Assembly (NCBI GenBank): GCA_045598825.1
Contig: JAZRUX010000010.1
Location: forward strand, 14,260 to 78,259
DNA: 64,000 nucleotides
Source: Hennigella sp045598825
GTDB taxonomy: Bacteria > Bacillota_I > Bacilli_A > Mycoplasmatales > Mycoplasmoidaceae
Direction of reading: 5' to 3'
A program made the position numbers and the translations under genes. The notes under the pieces were generated by a model. It was not told the origin of the DNA. It saw only the letters and a list, made by a program, of their open reading frames with translations, and did no database searches. Shown here piece after piece: positions 55,640 through 64,000 of the stretch; position 1 is the first letter of the stretch, and each line of letters begins with the position of its first letter.

Positions 55640-56100
55640 TCTTCATTGTCTTCTTCTGATTCACTTTCTTGTTCTGTTGAAGGTTCTTCGTCATCATCAA
55701 CATCATGCATAAGTTTCTCTTTATATTCTTTGTGCATAGCTTCTAAATCTTCTTCATCATAGAATGCTTCTTGTTCAAACATTTCTTTGTCGTTAAGATC
55801 GGCTAAGCGTTTTGCTTCAGCTTCTTGTTCTTGCTTGAAGTCATATAAAGCATGGCTCAATGCTGCTTGTTCTGCTTCTTTTAAAAATTCTCTTACTTTT
55901 CATTCGTGGTTACCAATGAAAATAAATCTGTGATCTTGCAACATACAAGTATATACATGACCAACAATCTTTTGTTCTTCAGCATCCAATTTGGCTTTCT
56001 TCACTAAATCAGCCCAAAGTTGTTGGAATGTAAATGGTTTATTTTTGTATTTAGTTTTAGCTAATTCATAAGCTAATGTAATAATTTGTTTGTTTTCCAT
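55627..56100 (-). CDS. rpoE: RNA polymerase delta subunit
   Basis: 157 residues. The N-terminal HARE-HTH domain ('LAYELAKTKYKNKPFTFQQLWADLVKK') is followed by a disordered, strongly acidic tail (from ~residue 95), the layout of Firmicutes RpoE. It increases RNA polymerase recycling and promoter selectivity. It follows gltX on the same strand (33-nt gap) and precedes fba. Confidence 0.9.
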
Positions 56101-56133
56101 AGTTTTTCCTATCTTTAATAGTATATCAGTTAT

Positions 56134-57579
56134 TTACTTGTATAGTAATACTTTTGAAAGTCTTTGTTTAATTAGATCTTTGCCAAGAATTGAAATAATT
56201 TTATTTAGTTCTGGTCCATGCTCAATTCCTGTGATAGCAAGACGTATTGGCATGAACAAATCTGGGCCTTTATTTCCGGATAATTCTTTAGTTTTATTAA
56301 TTAGCTCTTTTGCTACATCAGCAGTTAATGGTTCGGTTGCTTTACCTAATAATTCATTGAATGTGTGTAAGGTTTTTTGGAACGTATCGTTTGCTAATTT
56401 CATTCTAAAATCTTTATCAAAATTAATTGGGGTTAAGAATGTTTGGGTAATTAATTCATTCAATTGCTGTGCATACGCCACTTGTTTTTTAAACAATAAA
56501 ATAATGTCTTGTTTTTTGTTAGCAAATTGACCAAAATCTACATCAATAAATTTATCAACAAATTTTAAATAAGCTTGTTCTTCCATCAAAATAAAATATT
56601 TATTACCTACCCAAAGCATCTTCTTAAAATCAAAGAATGTTGGAGCCTTGGATACTTTATGAATCTCAAAATTTTTAATCATTTCATCCATTGACATAAT
56701 TTCTTGGTTGTTTGTTGGTGATCAGCCTAATAATGCAAGAAAATTATCAATTGCTTCTGGAATAAAACCCATATCTTGATAGTCTTGAATAAATTGCTTA
56801 AGTGTTTTATCTCTCTTAGATAATTTTTTACCTGATTCATTCACAATCACAGATAAGTGGCCATATTGGATTGGATCATCATTTCATCCTAATGCATTCT
56901 TAATTGCAATTTGGTATGGTGTATTAGAAATATGCTCTTCCCCACGTAACACGTGTGTGATTTGCATATCATGATCATCAACCACTACACCGAAGTTGTA
57001 CATTGGTATACCATTGGACTTCAAAATTACAGGATCGGTAAGGGCTGAAGTTGGAACTGATACCTTTCCCCTAATTAAATCATCTCATTCAAATTTTGTG
57101 TTATCTTCAATTTTTAATCGAATAGTGAAAGGAACTTTAGCATCTAACTTTTTTTGAATTTCTTCTTTTGTCAAATACAAACAGTGTCTATTATATTTTG
57201 GTGTTTGCCCACCAGACATTGCTGCTTCTCTATTTTTATCAAGTTCTTCTTTTGTGCAAAAACAACGGTATGCTTTTCCTTCTTGCAAAAGTTTATTGGC
57301 TAATTCTTGATATCTAGCTAATTTTTTGGTTTGTTGGTAAGGGCCAAAATTGCCAGGATTTTTTACTGATTCATCAATTTTAATGCCCATCCATTCCAAA
57401 TTATTAATTTGACTTTCAATTCCACCCTCTACATTTCTTTCTGTATCGGTGTCTTCAATTCTAAGAATAAAATCTCCACCCATATGTTTTGCATATAAGT
57501 AATTAAATAATGCTGTTCGCGCACCACCAACGTGGAAAAAACCTGTCGGGCTTGGCGCATATCTTGCTCTAATCTTCAT
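56134..57579 (-). CDS. gltX: Glutamyl-tRNA synthetase
   Basis: 481 residues. Class I signatures: HIGH-like 'PSPTGFFHVGGARTALFNYLYAK' at the N-terminus and KMSKS-like 'GKKLSKRDKTL' near residue 250. It charges tRNA-Glu and, in organisms lacking GlnRS, tRNA-Gln as well. Several Trp are TGA. The start overlaps the ispE stop by 11 nt (ATGAAGATTAG). Confidence 0.95.
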
Positions 57580-58333
57580 ATTTTTGTTCCTTTAGAGTTA
57601 CGATACTTGATCCGGCTCCAGTAAAAAAACTTTGGTTATTATATTTACTGTAAACTTTCTGTAACTCTTTATAATTCTGAATTATATATTTAGTTAAATC
57701 ATTATAAACAACATTTTTTAAATGTTGTTTATATAAATGACTTTCAATAATCTTGTCAACATTAACCCTTGACACATAATCAGAGTCATTATCTAGTAGT
57801 TTAAATACTTGTGCTGTCGAACAAATGACACCACTTGTGTCAACACTAAACTTGGGTTTCCAATTGTAAATTGGAGTGACATAATCCCCAACTCCACGAA
57901 CTCTAGCAATAGTGTAGTTAGTTAAGAAAAACGGAATATCACTTCCTATCTCTAACGCTATCTCTCTCAAGTCTAAATGAATTGGTTTGTTTTTAGATAA
58001 AACATAATTTATAACTGCAGCCGCATCAGAAGACCCACCACCAAAACCGGCGCCAAACGGAATTTTTTTTATGATCTTAATTCGGTAATTTATATCAATA
58101 TCATATTTATTTTGTAGGTAATGTAACGACCTTGAAACAATACAATCAGAAATAAATATTTCTTTGCCATCATCTTTATATGAAATATAAAGATCGTTTG
58201 ATTTTTTAATGCAAACTATGTCATGCATTTTTTTATATAAACACATTATTGAATCAATTTTGTGCTTTGATTCAATTGACTCTTTATAAACTTTAAGACA
58301 AAGATTCACCTTAGGATATGCTTTTATTTTCAT
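57569..58333 (-). CDS. ispE: 4-diphosphocytidyl-2-C-methyl-D-erythritol kinase IspE
   Basis: 254 residues. GHMP kinase motif 'PFGAGFGGGSSDAAAVI', the start 'KAYPKVNLCLKV', and 'ALEIGSDIPFFLTN' match IspE. It phosphorylates CDP-methylerythritol in the MEP pathway, before IspF. It sits between rsmA and gltX, as rsmA-ispE often occurs in Firmicutes. The tail 'FTGAGSSIVTL' is the third GHMP motif. Confidence 0.94.
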   Translation of the reverse strand: MKIKAYPKVNLCLKVYKESIESKHKIDSIMCLYKKMHDIVCIKKSNDLYISYKDDGKEIFISDCIVSRSLHYLQNKYDIDINYRIKIIKKIPFGAGFGGGSSDAAAVINYVLSKNKPIHLDLREIALEIGSDIPFFLTNYTIARVRGVGDYVTPIYNWKPKFSVDTSGVICSTAQVFKLLDNDSDYVSRVNVDKIIESHLYKQHLKNVVYNDLTKYIIQNYKELQKVYSKYNNQSFFTGAGSSIVTLKEQKYED

Positions 58334-58334
58334 A

Positions 58335-59141
58335 TTATTTTTTAAATTTTTGATACAACTTCATTCACTGAGTATAGTCTAGTGCTTCAGCACGAACATT
58401 ATCATCAAACCCTAGGTTTATGATAGCTTTTCTCACTTCATCTTTTTTTATACCACTAGGCAAATTATTAAGTAGCTTCTTTCGTTTGGCCAGAAAGAAT
58501 GGCCGCATAAATCCATAAAATTTAGGATCATATTTTTCATTTGTTTTTTTATCCAACAAAACCATTGCTGAATCTACTTTTGGTTGGGGAATAAAATTGG
58601 TGCTTTTAATTGCCAACACTTTGTTCATATCAAAATAGTAATTAATAATGTTGGTCGCTGCATTTCGATTAGATGTTTTACTATATATTCACTTATCTGC
58701 CACTTCTTTTTGCACCATGATATATAGTGTTTTAATTTTGTCAAAACTTAAACACTTTAACATAATTGGTGTGGTGATAGAATATGGTATGTTAGCAATA
58801 ACAATGACTCTGTTGTATTGTTTACAAACATCATTCAAATCTATTTTCAAAAGATCATCATTTATTAATCTTAAGTTTCTATAGTTTTTAAATTTTTTGT
58901 TTAGATTTGCATAAAGTCTTTTGTCCAATTCAACACAAATTAATGGTTTATTAACTGTAACTAGATATTTAGTAATGGCCCCTAATCCTGGGCCTATTTC
59001 AATAATACAATCATAATTACCAAGATTTGGAATCCTTTCACAAATTTCATCAATAATTATTGGATTACATAAAAAGTTTTGCCCCATTTTTTTAGAAGGC
59101 AAAAACTTATTATCTTTTAAAAATCGATTTATTTTTTCCAT
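58335..59141 (-). CDS. rsmA: 16S rRNA dimethyladenosine transferase RsmA (KsgA)
   Basis: 268 residues. 'SKKMGQNFLCNP', SAM motif I 'IIEIGPGLGAITKYL' and the catalytic 'NIPYSITTPI' are present, as is the KsgA-type C-terminal 'FLAKRKKLLNNL'. It dimethylates A1518 and A1519 of 16S rRNA. It starts at the yidC stop (one-base overlap), so the yidC-rsmA-ispE-gltX run is tightly packed. Confidence 0.95.
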
Positions 59142-60304
59142 TACAACTCAAAATTAACTAACCTTGCACCAGATTGTTTTTCTTTTGTTTTTCTTTTATT
59201 AATAAGAACGTGCATAATTCAAGATTGCAACACAGTAAATATTGAGTTTAAGAACCAATATACCCCAACACCAACAGCAGAGAATGCAACAATAACAACC
59301 ATTACAATCATAAAGATGTTTTGAGTTCTTTGTGTTTTCTTGTATTGGGCCTTGCCGGCTTCAGAAGCTGTATTTGCTGCTCTGTTTCTCTTTCGAGCAA
59401 ACATTTGTGGCATCATCATTGAAAACACTTGGCTTCCTGCTACTAACAATAGGAAGAAGATATATGTTCATCCTAAGTTTGTAAAATTATTAAATATTTC
59501 AGTAAGTGGTGAAGCAGCAAAATTTCAAATATTGAATAATACTGTAACCTTAATTGGTCTAACAATTGTAACAACCCTATAAATAATTAAGAAAATTGGA
59601 AGTGTTAAAAACATTTGTTCAAATGCAGCAAATGGTTTTACATTATTTTTCTCATATAAGTTCATAATTTCTTGTTGCTTCATTTGTTTAGATTGTTGGT
59701 CCTTAGCATCTTTATATTTAGCATTTATTTCAGCAACTTGCCCTTGAATTTCTGTCATCTTTTCGTTTTGGAAAGTTGAACGCAATGAAATTGCCATTGT
59801 CACCAAACGAACAAAAAGTAACAAAAGGAAGATAATTAAAAGGGCATTCATGCCACCTCATCAATCTTTTGTTACTCACATAAATAATGTAACAACAGCT
59901 GCTGCTGGTCACACAAAGAATGAATAGAATGGACTTTGACCACCAAAAGCCGATATTCCCCAAGAAAATACCGTTAATGAATTATATTGGTTGGCATCGA
60001 CAGCCATTTGTAAATCGAAACGGTAATCTCCGGTTGTGGCAAATGGGAACCCAAATTCCAAACCATAACCAATGTTGGGGTTTTGTGCTACATTAGGTTC
60101 TATCATTGTTTGGAAACATCCTCACAAACCCATCAACATCATAAATAGGAAGATGGCTATCTTGGTTCACTTTCAAATTTGTTTAAAAACGTTTTTGATT
60201 TTTGTTTTTCTATTTGATGATTTGTTTGCTCAAAATGGACTACCAGCATTCGTAGCGTTGTTAGTATTAATATTTGAATATGTTAATGCTGACTTATTTC
60301 CCAT
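59141..60304 (-). CDS. yidC: Membrane protein insertase YidC
   Basis: 387 residues. The N-terminus is a Ser/Asn/Lys-rich cytoplasmic tail (~45 residues), followed by a hydrophobic segment ending LWGC, which could be a lipobox as in Gram-positive YidC. The 60KD_IMP core follows: 'ALLIIFLLLLFVRLVTMAISLRS', 'MTEIQGQVAEINAKYKD' with the coiled cytoplasmic loop and 'QEIMNLYEKNNVKPFAAFEQMFLTLPIFLIIYRV', then helices near 'VYWFLNSIFTVLQSW'. It inserts membrane proteins with or beside Sec. It overlaps rnpA by 11 nt. Confidence 0.92.
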
Positions 60305-60644
60305 TTTGATATTTTGTTATTGTCTGTGTTAATAGTTCTTTAATTTGTGAATATGTTTTTTTAAGATATGATGCGTTTGGTTTTATTAATAACTTTAACC
60401 CACCTTTTAATTCGCTAGTTATTAAGATATTTCGTATTTGTCTTTTAACCTTATTTCGTGAAACAGCTAACTTGAATTGTGTTTTATTAACTAGTAAAGC
60501 AAAATCTATTCTAGATTTGTTGACTTGTTTATTTAATCACAAAGTTAAACAAGGTAAATTAATTTTTTTACTAGTTTTTAATAACTTAACTATCTCATTA
60601 TTAGTTTTAATAGAGGTTAAGAGCGTTCCTGCTTTATCTTTCAT
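60294..60644 (-). CDS. rnpA: Ribonuclease P protein component
   Basis: 116 residues. 'FALLVNKTQFKLAVSRNKVKRQIRNILI' is the RNP signature. It assists RNase P RNA in maturing tRNA 5' ends; the RNA (rnpB) is not in this window. It lies between rpmH and yidC and overlaps both by 11 nt (ATGAAAGATAA at its own start), indicating translational coupling. Confidence 0.93.
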
Positions 60645-60780
60645 CAGAAACTGTTAATCTTTTTCTACCTTTTTGTCTTCTAGCTTTCAAAACTTTTCTT
60701 CCTTTAGAAGTTTTTGATCTAACTAAAAAACCATGAGTTTTAGCTCTTTTTGCTTTATTTGGTTGATATGTTCTTTGCAT
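60634..60780 (-). CDS. rpmH: Ribosomal protein L34
   Basis: 48 residues, 'MQRTYQPNKAKRAKTHGFLVR' and the basic 'GRKVLKARRQKGRKRLTVSD' tail. Divergent from dnaA, the classic bacterial origin layout. A GAGAGG ribosome site precedes the ATG. Confidence 0.97.
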   Translation of the reverse strand: MQRTYQPNKAKRAKTHGFLVRSKTSKGRKVLKARRQKGRKRLTVSDER

Positions 60781-60814
60781 ATTTAGCCTCTCTATATAAA
60801 AACTATTTTTATTA

Positions 60815-60839
60815 ATTATAATATATATTAATCTATAAT
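60815..60839. promoter_or_regulatory. Divergent -10 boxes for rpmH and dnaA
   Basis: The 73-bp gap contains aattataata: TATAAT on the minus strand (60815-60820) serves rpmH, and on the plus strand (60817-60822). A second plus-strand TATAAT at 60834-60839 lies 14 nt before the dnaA ATG. No DnaA box is seen in this gap. Confidence 0.5.
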
Positions 60840-60853
60840 CAAAAAAACTCGTT

Positions 60854-62209
60854 ATGGAAGCTGGACTTTTGCAAAAATTAACTAAAAATTTTAATGAAAC
60901 TTTAAATTCTTTACGTGAAAAAAGTAACAACAAAGAGTTTTTTGATAAATTTGTGGCGACTTTAAAAATTAAAGAAATTAAAGGTAATGTGGTTTATGTT
61001 GTTGCAAAAAATAATTTTGCAAAACAAGTAATTATTAATGATTTTATTAAATCTATTACACCATTGTTTAACTCTTTTGAAAACACAAATTATGAATTTA
61101 GTGTTATTTCTGAAAATGAAGGTAAGATTTTAACAACCAAAATAGAATATAAACCAGTCGGTAGGGTTGTTGGAGTTAATAAAGAATATACATTTGATAA
61201 TTTGGTTGTTGGACAATTTAACAATTCTGCGTGCTTAGCTGGTAAACAAGTTACAACAGATCATTTTATAAGCCCTTTATTTATTAGTGCTAATGTTGGT
61301 TTGGGAAAAACCCACTTATTACACGCTATAGGTAATGAATTTGTAAAAGTTTATCCTGATAAATCGGTTAAGTATATCTCATCCGATGATTTTAGTCGAC
61401 AGGTATATAACGCTCTAATGTCTGATGATAAAACAATGATTGAAAAAGTAAAGGATGAATACTTATCATATGATCTTTTATTAATTGATGATGTTCAAAT
61501 ACTATCCGGAAGAACAAAAATTAATGAACTATTGTTTGTTATTTTTAATAATGCTTTAAAAAACAAAAAATATATTGTTTTTACTTCAGATAAAAATATT
61601 GATTTGTTAATAGGTTTTGAAGATAGGATTAAATCGAGATTTCATTCCGGAATTACATTATCAATTCAAAAGCCGGATGTTGAAAATGTTGTTGAGATTA
61701 TCAATAAAAAAATCGAAGAAGCAAACAAAGTTTATAATTTTTCTCCTGACGCAATTTCTTTTATTGCTAGAAGAAACACAAATGATATTAGAAGATTAAT
61801 TGGTGATATTAATCAAGTTTTCTTTTATGCATTAAATAATTTACCTAAATATTCAATTATTGATCTAAGTATAGTTAGAAGTATTTTAGCCCCATCAAAT
61901 CAAGAAGAGATAAGTTTATTCGGTTACGATATTGACCCAAATATCATTATTGAACAAGTTTGTAATAGTTATGGTGTTAAGGTTGATATGGTTAAATCTA
62001 AATCAAAATTGAAATATTTAATAACACCAAGGAATGTATGTATGTATGTGTTAAGGGAGAAATTTAATATGACATATTCACAAATAGGTCAATTATTCTC
62101 TGGGCGTGACCATTCCACTGTGATGTCAGCAATAGAAAAAGTGAAAAAAATTATCAAGTCTGATCCGGATTTAAATATAACAATTGAAAACATTTACAAA
62201 AAGATGTAA
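60854..62209 (+). CDS. dnaA: Chromosomal replication initiator DnaA
   Basis: 451 residues. Domain III has an AAA+ P-loop 'ANVGLGKTHLLHAIG' (146-160), Walker B 'LLLIDDVQ', sensor 'VFTSDKN' and 'RIKSRFHSG'; domain IV ends with the DnaA signature 'FSGRDHSTVMSAIEKV'. It melts the origin and loads the helicase. The P-loop starts Ala-Asn where most DnaA proteins have Gly-Gly; the GKT is intact. The N-terminal DnaB-interacting domain is weakly conserved. Confidence 0.96.
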   Translation: MEAGLLQKLTKNFNETLNSLREKSNNKEFFDKFVATLKIKEIKGNVVYVVAKNNFAKQVIINDFIKSITPLFNSFENTNYEFSVISENEGKILTTKIEYKPVGRVVGVNKEYTFDNLVVGQFNNSACLAGKQVTTDHFISPLFISANVGLGKTHLLHAIGNEFVKVYPDKSVKYISSDDFSRQVYNALMSDDKTMIEKVKDEYLSYDLLLIDDVQILSGRTKINELLFVIFNNALKNKKYIVFTSDKNIDLLIGFEDRIKSRFHSGITLSIQKPDVENVVEIINKKIEEANKVYNFSPDAISFIARRNTNDIRRLIGDINQVFFYALNNLPKYSIIDLSIVRSILAPSNQEEISLFGYDIDPNIIIEQVCNSYGVKVDMVKSKSKLKYLITPRNVCMYVLREKFNMTYSQIGQLFSGRDHSTVMSAIEKVKKIIKSDPDLNITIENIYKKM

Positions 62210-62268
62210 TGTGGAGAAAATGTGGAAATGTTATATTTATATAAAATAGAAAGATCAACTTTTCCACA
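62210..62268 (+). other. oriC: Probable oriC region with DnaA boxes
   Basis: Between dnaA and dnaN there are three 9-mers close to TTWTNCACA: TTTTCCACA at 62260-62268 (plus strand, fits), and on the minus strand ATTTCCACA at 62221-62229 and TTCTCCACA at 62210-62218 (each one mismatch). An AT-rich block (tataatttat-like, 62230-62245 and 62270-62312) lies beside them and could be the unwinding site. Genes left of dnaA run away from it. Few boxes are visible, as in other small mollicute origins. Confidence 0.7.
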
Positions 62269-62312
62269 TCCTATAATAATAAATATAAAATAAATAAAAA
62301 AGAAGTAAATTT

Positions 62313-63431
62313 ATGAAGTTCACGATTAAGAAAAATATTTTAGTAAGTTGTTTGAAAAGTATCAATAATTTGATTGATAGTAATAGTTTAAATCCAAACC
62401 TTGCTGCAGTTCATATTAAAGTTTCTAATGATAAATTAATATTTATTGCAACCAATGGATCAAGTTCTTACCAACAAACAATTTATGATGTTGAAATTGA
62501 AAAAACTGGTGATATTTTAGTTAAAGCTAAATTACTCTATAATTATGTTTCTAAAATTGACCAACCAACAATTACTATTAATCAAATTGATGAAAGAATC
62601 TTACAAATTAACACACCCAAATCTTCATCTGAAATTAATTTAATTGATGATTCTTCATTCCCAATGTTAGGTTTTGAATATGAAGGATGAAAAAAAATAA
62701 CATTAAGTTATGATACATTACTAAATATTTCACAAAGAGTAAAGCCGTTTGTGGCAATTAATTATTCAACAACTAATCCATCAGTTAATGGAATTTTATT
62801 TAACCCAATTGATGAAAAACAAATGGAATGTGTAGCATCTGATTCGTTCAGAATGGCTTATTACAAATTTGATTATGAAGGTGAACCAACAAAATTTGTT
62901 ATTGAACCAAAAGCTATTGATATGGCAGTTGATATATTAACATCATCTAAAAATAAAACTCTTGACATTTATTTAGATAATAAAGAATGTATTTTAAAAA
63001 TTAATGATATCTTGATTAAATTTTCACTTTACAACAAAGAAAAATACCCTAATATCATTACTGCAATTCTGTCTAAACCAAAATACTCTTTCACAGTTAA
63101 ATTAAATGAGTTATTTAATGCTTTAAATCGTGGTTCGGTTGTTGTTGCAAATGAACAAAAACCTATCGCAAATTTTAAAATTGAAAACAGTAAGTTAAGT
63201 ATTAAATTTATTTCTAGTGAGACAGGAAATTGTTTTGAAGAGCTAGATTTAATAGGAACAAATATTGAAAATTTTGAATTTAAATTAAATCAAAAATTAT
63301 TCTTACCCCTTCTAAATACAATTAAAACTGATACTGTAACATTTAATTTTAATGGTGCAAATTCTCACATTATCATCTCTACCGAAAACCCATACTTCTT
63401 AAACTTAATTGTTCCTTGAAGAAGTTTATAA
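62313..63431 (+). CDS. dnaN: DNA polymerase III beta subunit (sliding clamp)
   Basis: 372 residues starting MKFTIKKNILVSCLK. Three clamp domains are readable ('NPNLAAVHIKV...', 'MECVASDSFRMAYYKF' and 'KLFLPLLNTIKTDTVTFNFNG'). It tethers polymerase to DNA. Two TGA=Trp codons are near the centre and the C-terminus (ends VPWRSL). The stop is directly adjacent to the stop of the convergent sigma-like gene. Confidence 0.93.
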
Positions 63432-64000
63432 TTAATCATCAATATTAAACATTTTTTCAATTGAATGTATAACCTCATCAATAAAATAACGGCCAACATT
63501 CATTTTTTTACTTATTTCAGTGATTGAAAAACCTAATGATTTTAAATAAATAACCTTTTTAACAAATTCTGGTGTGTAATTTTTAATATAATCACAAGCC
63601 TCATCTATTATGTTTTGAAGTAATAAATTACTATCATCATTGATATATGAAACACCCTTACTTCCCACCCCTTTTAAATTGGTTTCTATATATTTTTCTA
63701 ATGAAAAAGATCTATTCATTATTAGATGACCGTTAGTTACAAATTTTTTAACCTCTTTAATTGTTGTTAAGTAACAATTTCTTATTAGGATTTGATTGAA
63801 TTCCCTATCCTTTTTATATGTTTCTAGTGTTAGTTTAATTCCTTTTCATATAAAGGAAAATAAATCACCCTTCTCAAAAGGAATTGAACTAAACTTTTTA
63901 TTTATTTTACTATAAACCAACCTTGTTAAATCTGGTTCAAATTTATTAAAAAAGTAAGTTGCTATTTCTATATTTTTAGTCTTTTTGTATTCATTAATCA
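63432..64000 (-). CDS. Sigma-70-like factor, C-terminal part (runs off the window)
   Basis: At least 189 codons, open to the window edge; the N-terminus is missing, so the ATG at 63719 is not the true start. A stretch like sigma region 2 is seen: 'FEPDLTRLVYSKINKKF', 'EKGDLFSFIWKGIKLTLETY', 'REFNQILIRNCYLTTIKEVKKFV'. The C-terminal 60 residues look like a region 4 helix-turn-helix ('YLKSLGFSITEISKKMNVGRYFIDEVIHSIEKMF'). The layout resembles SigH/ComX-class factors and mycoplasma alternative sigma proteins such as M. genitalium MG428. Regulator status is inference from this pattern. Confidence 0.6.

Overview
The window is low-GC mollicute (mycoplasma-type) DNA. UGA must be read as tryptophan: almost every recognisable gene has in-frame TGA at conserved Trp positions (for example the DnaG toprim motif, NrdD, AspS and DnaN), and with that code the pieces join into full-length proteins. 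There is no rRNA, tRNA, insertion sequence or CRISPR array. Many lipobox lipoproteins, the cluster rpmH-rnpA-yidC-rsmA-gltX beside dnaA, and three genes of the MEP isoprenoid pathway suggest a Pneumoniae-group mycoplasma of the Malacoplasma type (M. penetrans/M. iowae relatives or an uncultured relative). That placement is inference.

Layout. 1-11.8 kb is an accessory surface block of seven large genes on both strands. Six are certain lipoproteins, three of them with BspA-like leucine-rich repeats and one with bacterial Ig-like (BIG2) domains. 11.9-28.5 kb is housekeeping: rsmI, ybaB-recR, the SRP RNA, dnaG-glyS, ftsH, hpt-ispF, secDF-apt and hisS-aspS. 28.6-37 kb holds a giant FtsX-type permease, its ATPase and a lipoprotein M20C dipeptidase. 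37-46.5 kb carries mutM-coaD, pduL, a small lipoprotein, a DUF1846 protein, a YigZ protein, a second M20C lipoprotein, a deoxynucleoside kinase, ispD and rplK-rplA. 46.5-48.4 kb is a lipoprotein gene bracketed by rplA and a decayed copy of the rplA 3' end. 48.4-51.7 kb has pth and an anaerobic ribonucleotide reductase locus in which nrdD is split. 51.7-60.8 kb is a minus-strand run (tdk, ychF, fba, rpoE, gltX, ispE, rsmA, yidC, rnpA, rpmH) transcribed away from the origin. 60.8-64 kb has dnaA, the probable oriC with DnaA boxes, dnaN, and a partial minus-strand gene that reads like an alternative sigma factor.

How the genes fit together. Secreted and anchored proteins (SecDF, YidC, SRP RNA, FtsH, many lipoproteins, two extracellular dipeptidases) point to a peptide-scavenging, host-attached life. 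Nucleotide supply relies on salvage (hpt, apt, tdk, deoxynucleoside kinase) plus an oxygen-sensitive class III reductase, so the organism is probably anaerobic or microaerophilic. IspD, IspE and IspF show that isoprenoids are made by the MEP route, unusual among mycoplasmas.

Most notable observations: (1) nrdD appears to be split, with the glycyl-radical C-terminus encoded as a separate 62-residue protein after nrdG, dividing a four-cysteine zinc site between two polypeptides; (2) a sigma-70-like gene directly behind dnaN; (3) an rplA 3'-end duplication flanking a lipoprotein gene, suggesting entry by homologous recombination; (4) leaderless promoter arrangements; (5) a recurrent 11-nt start/stop overlap at four gene junctions.
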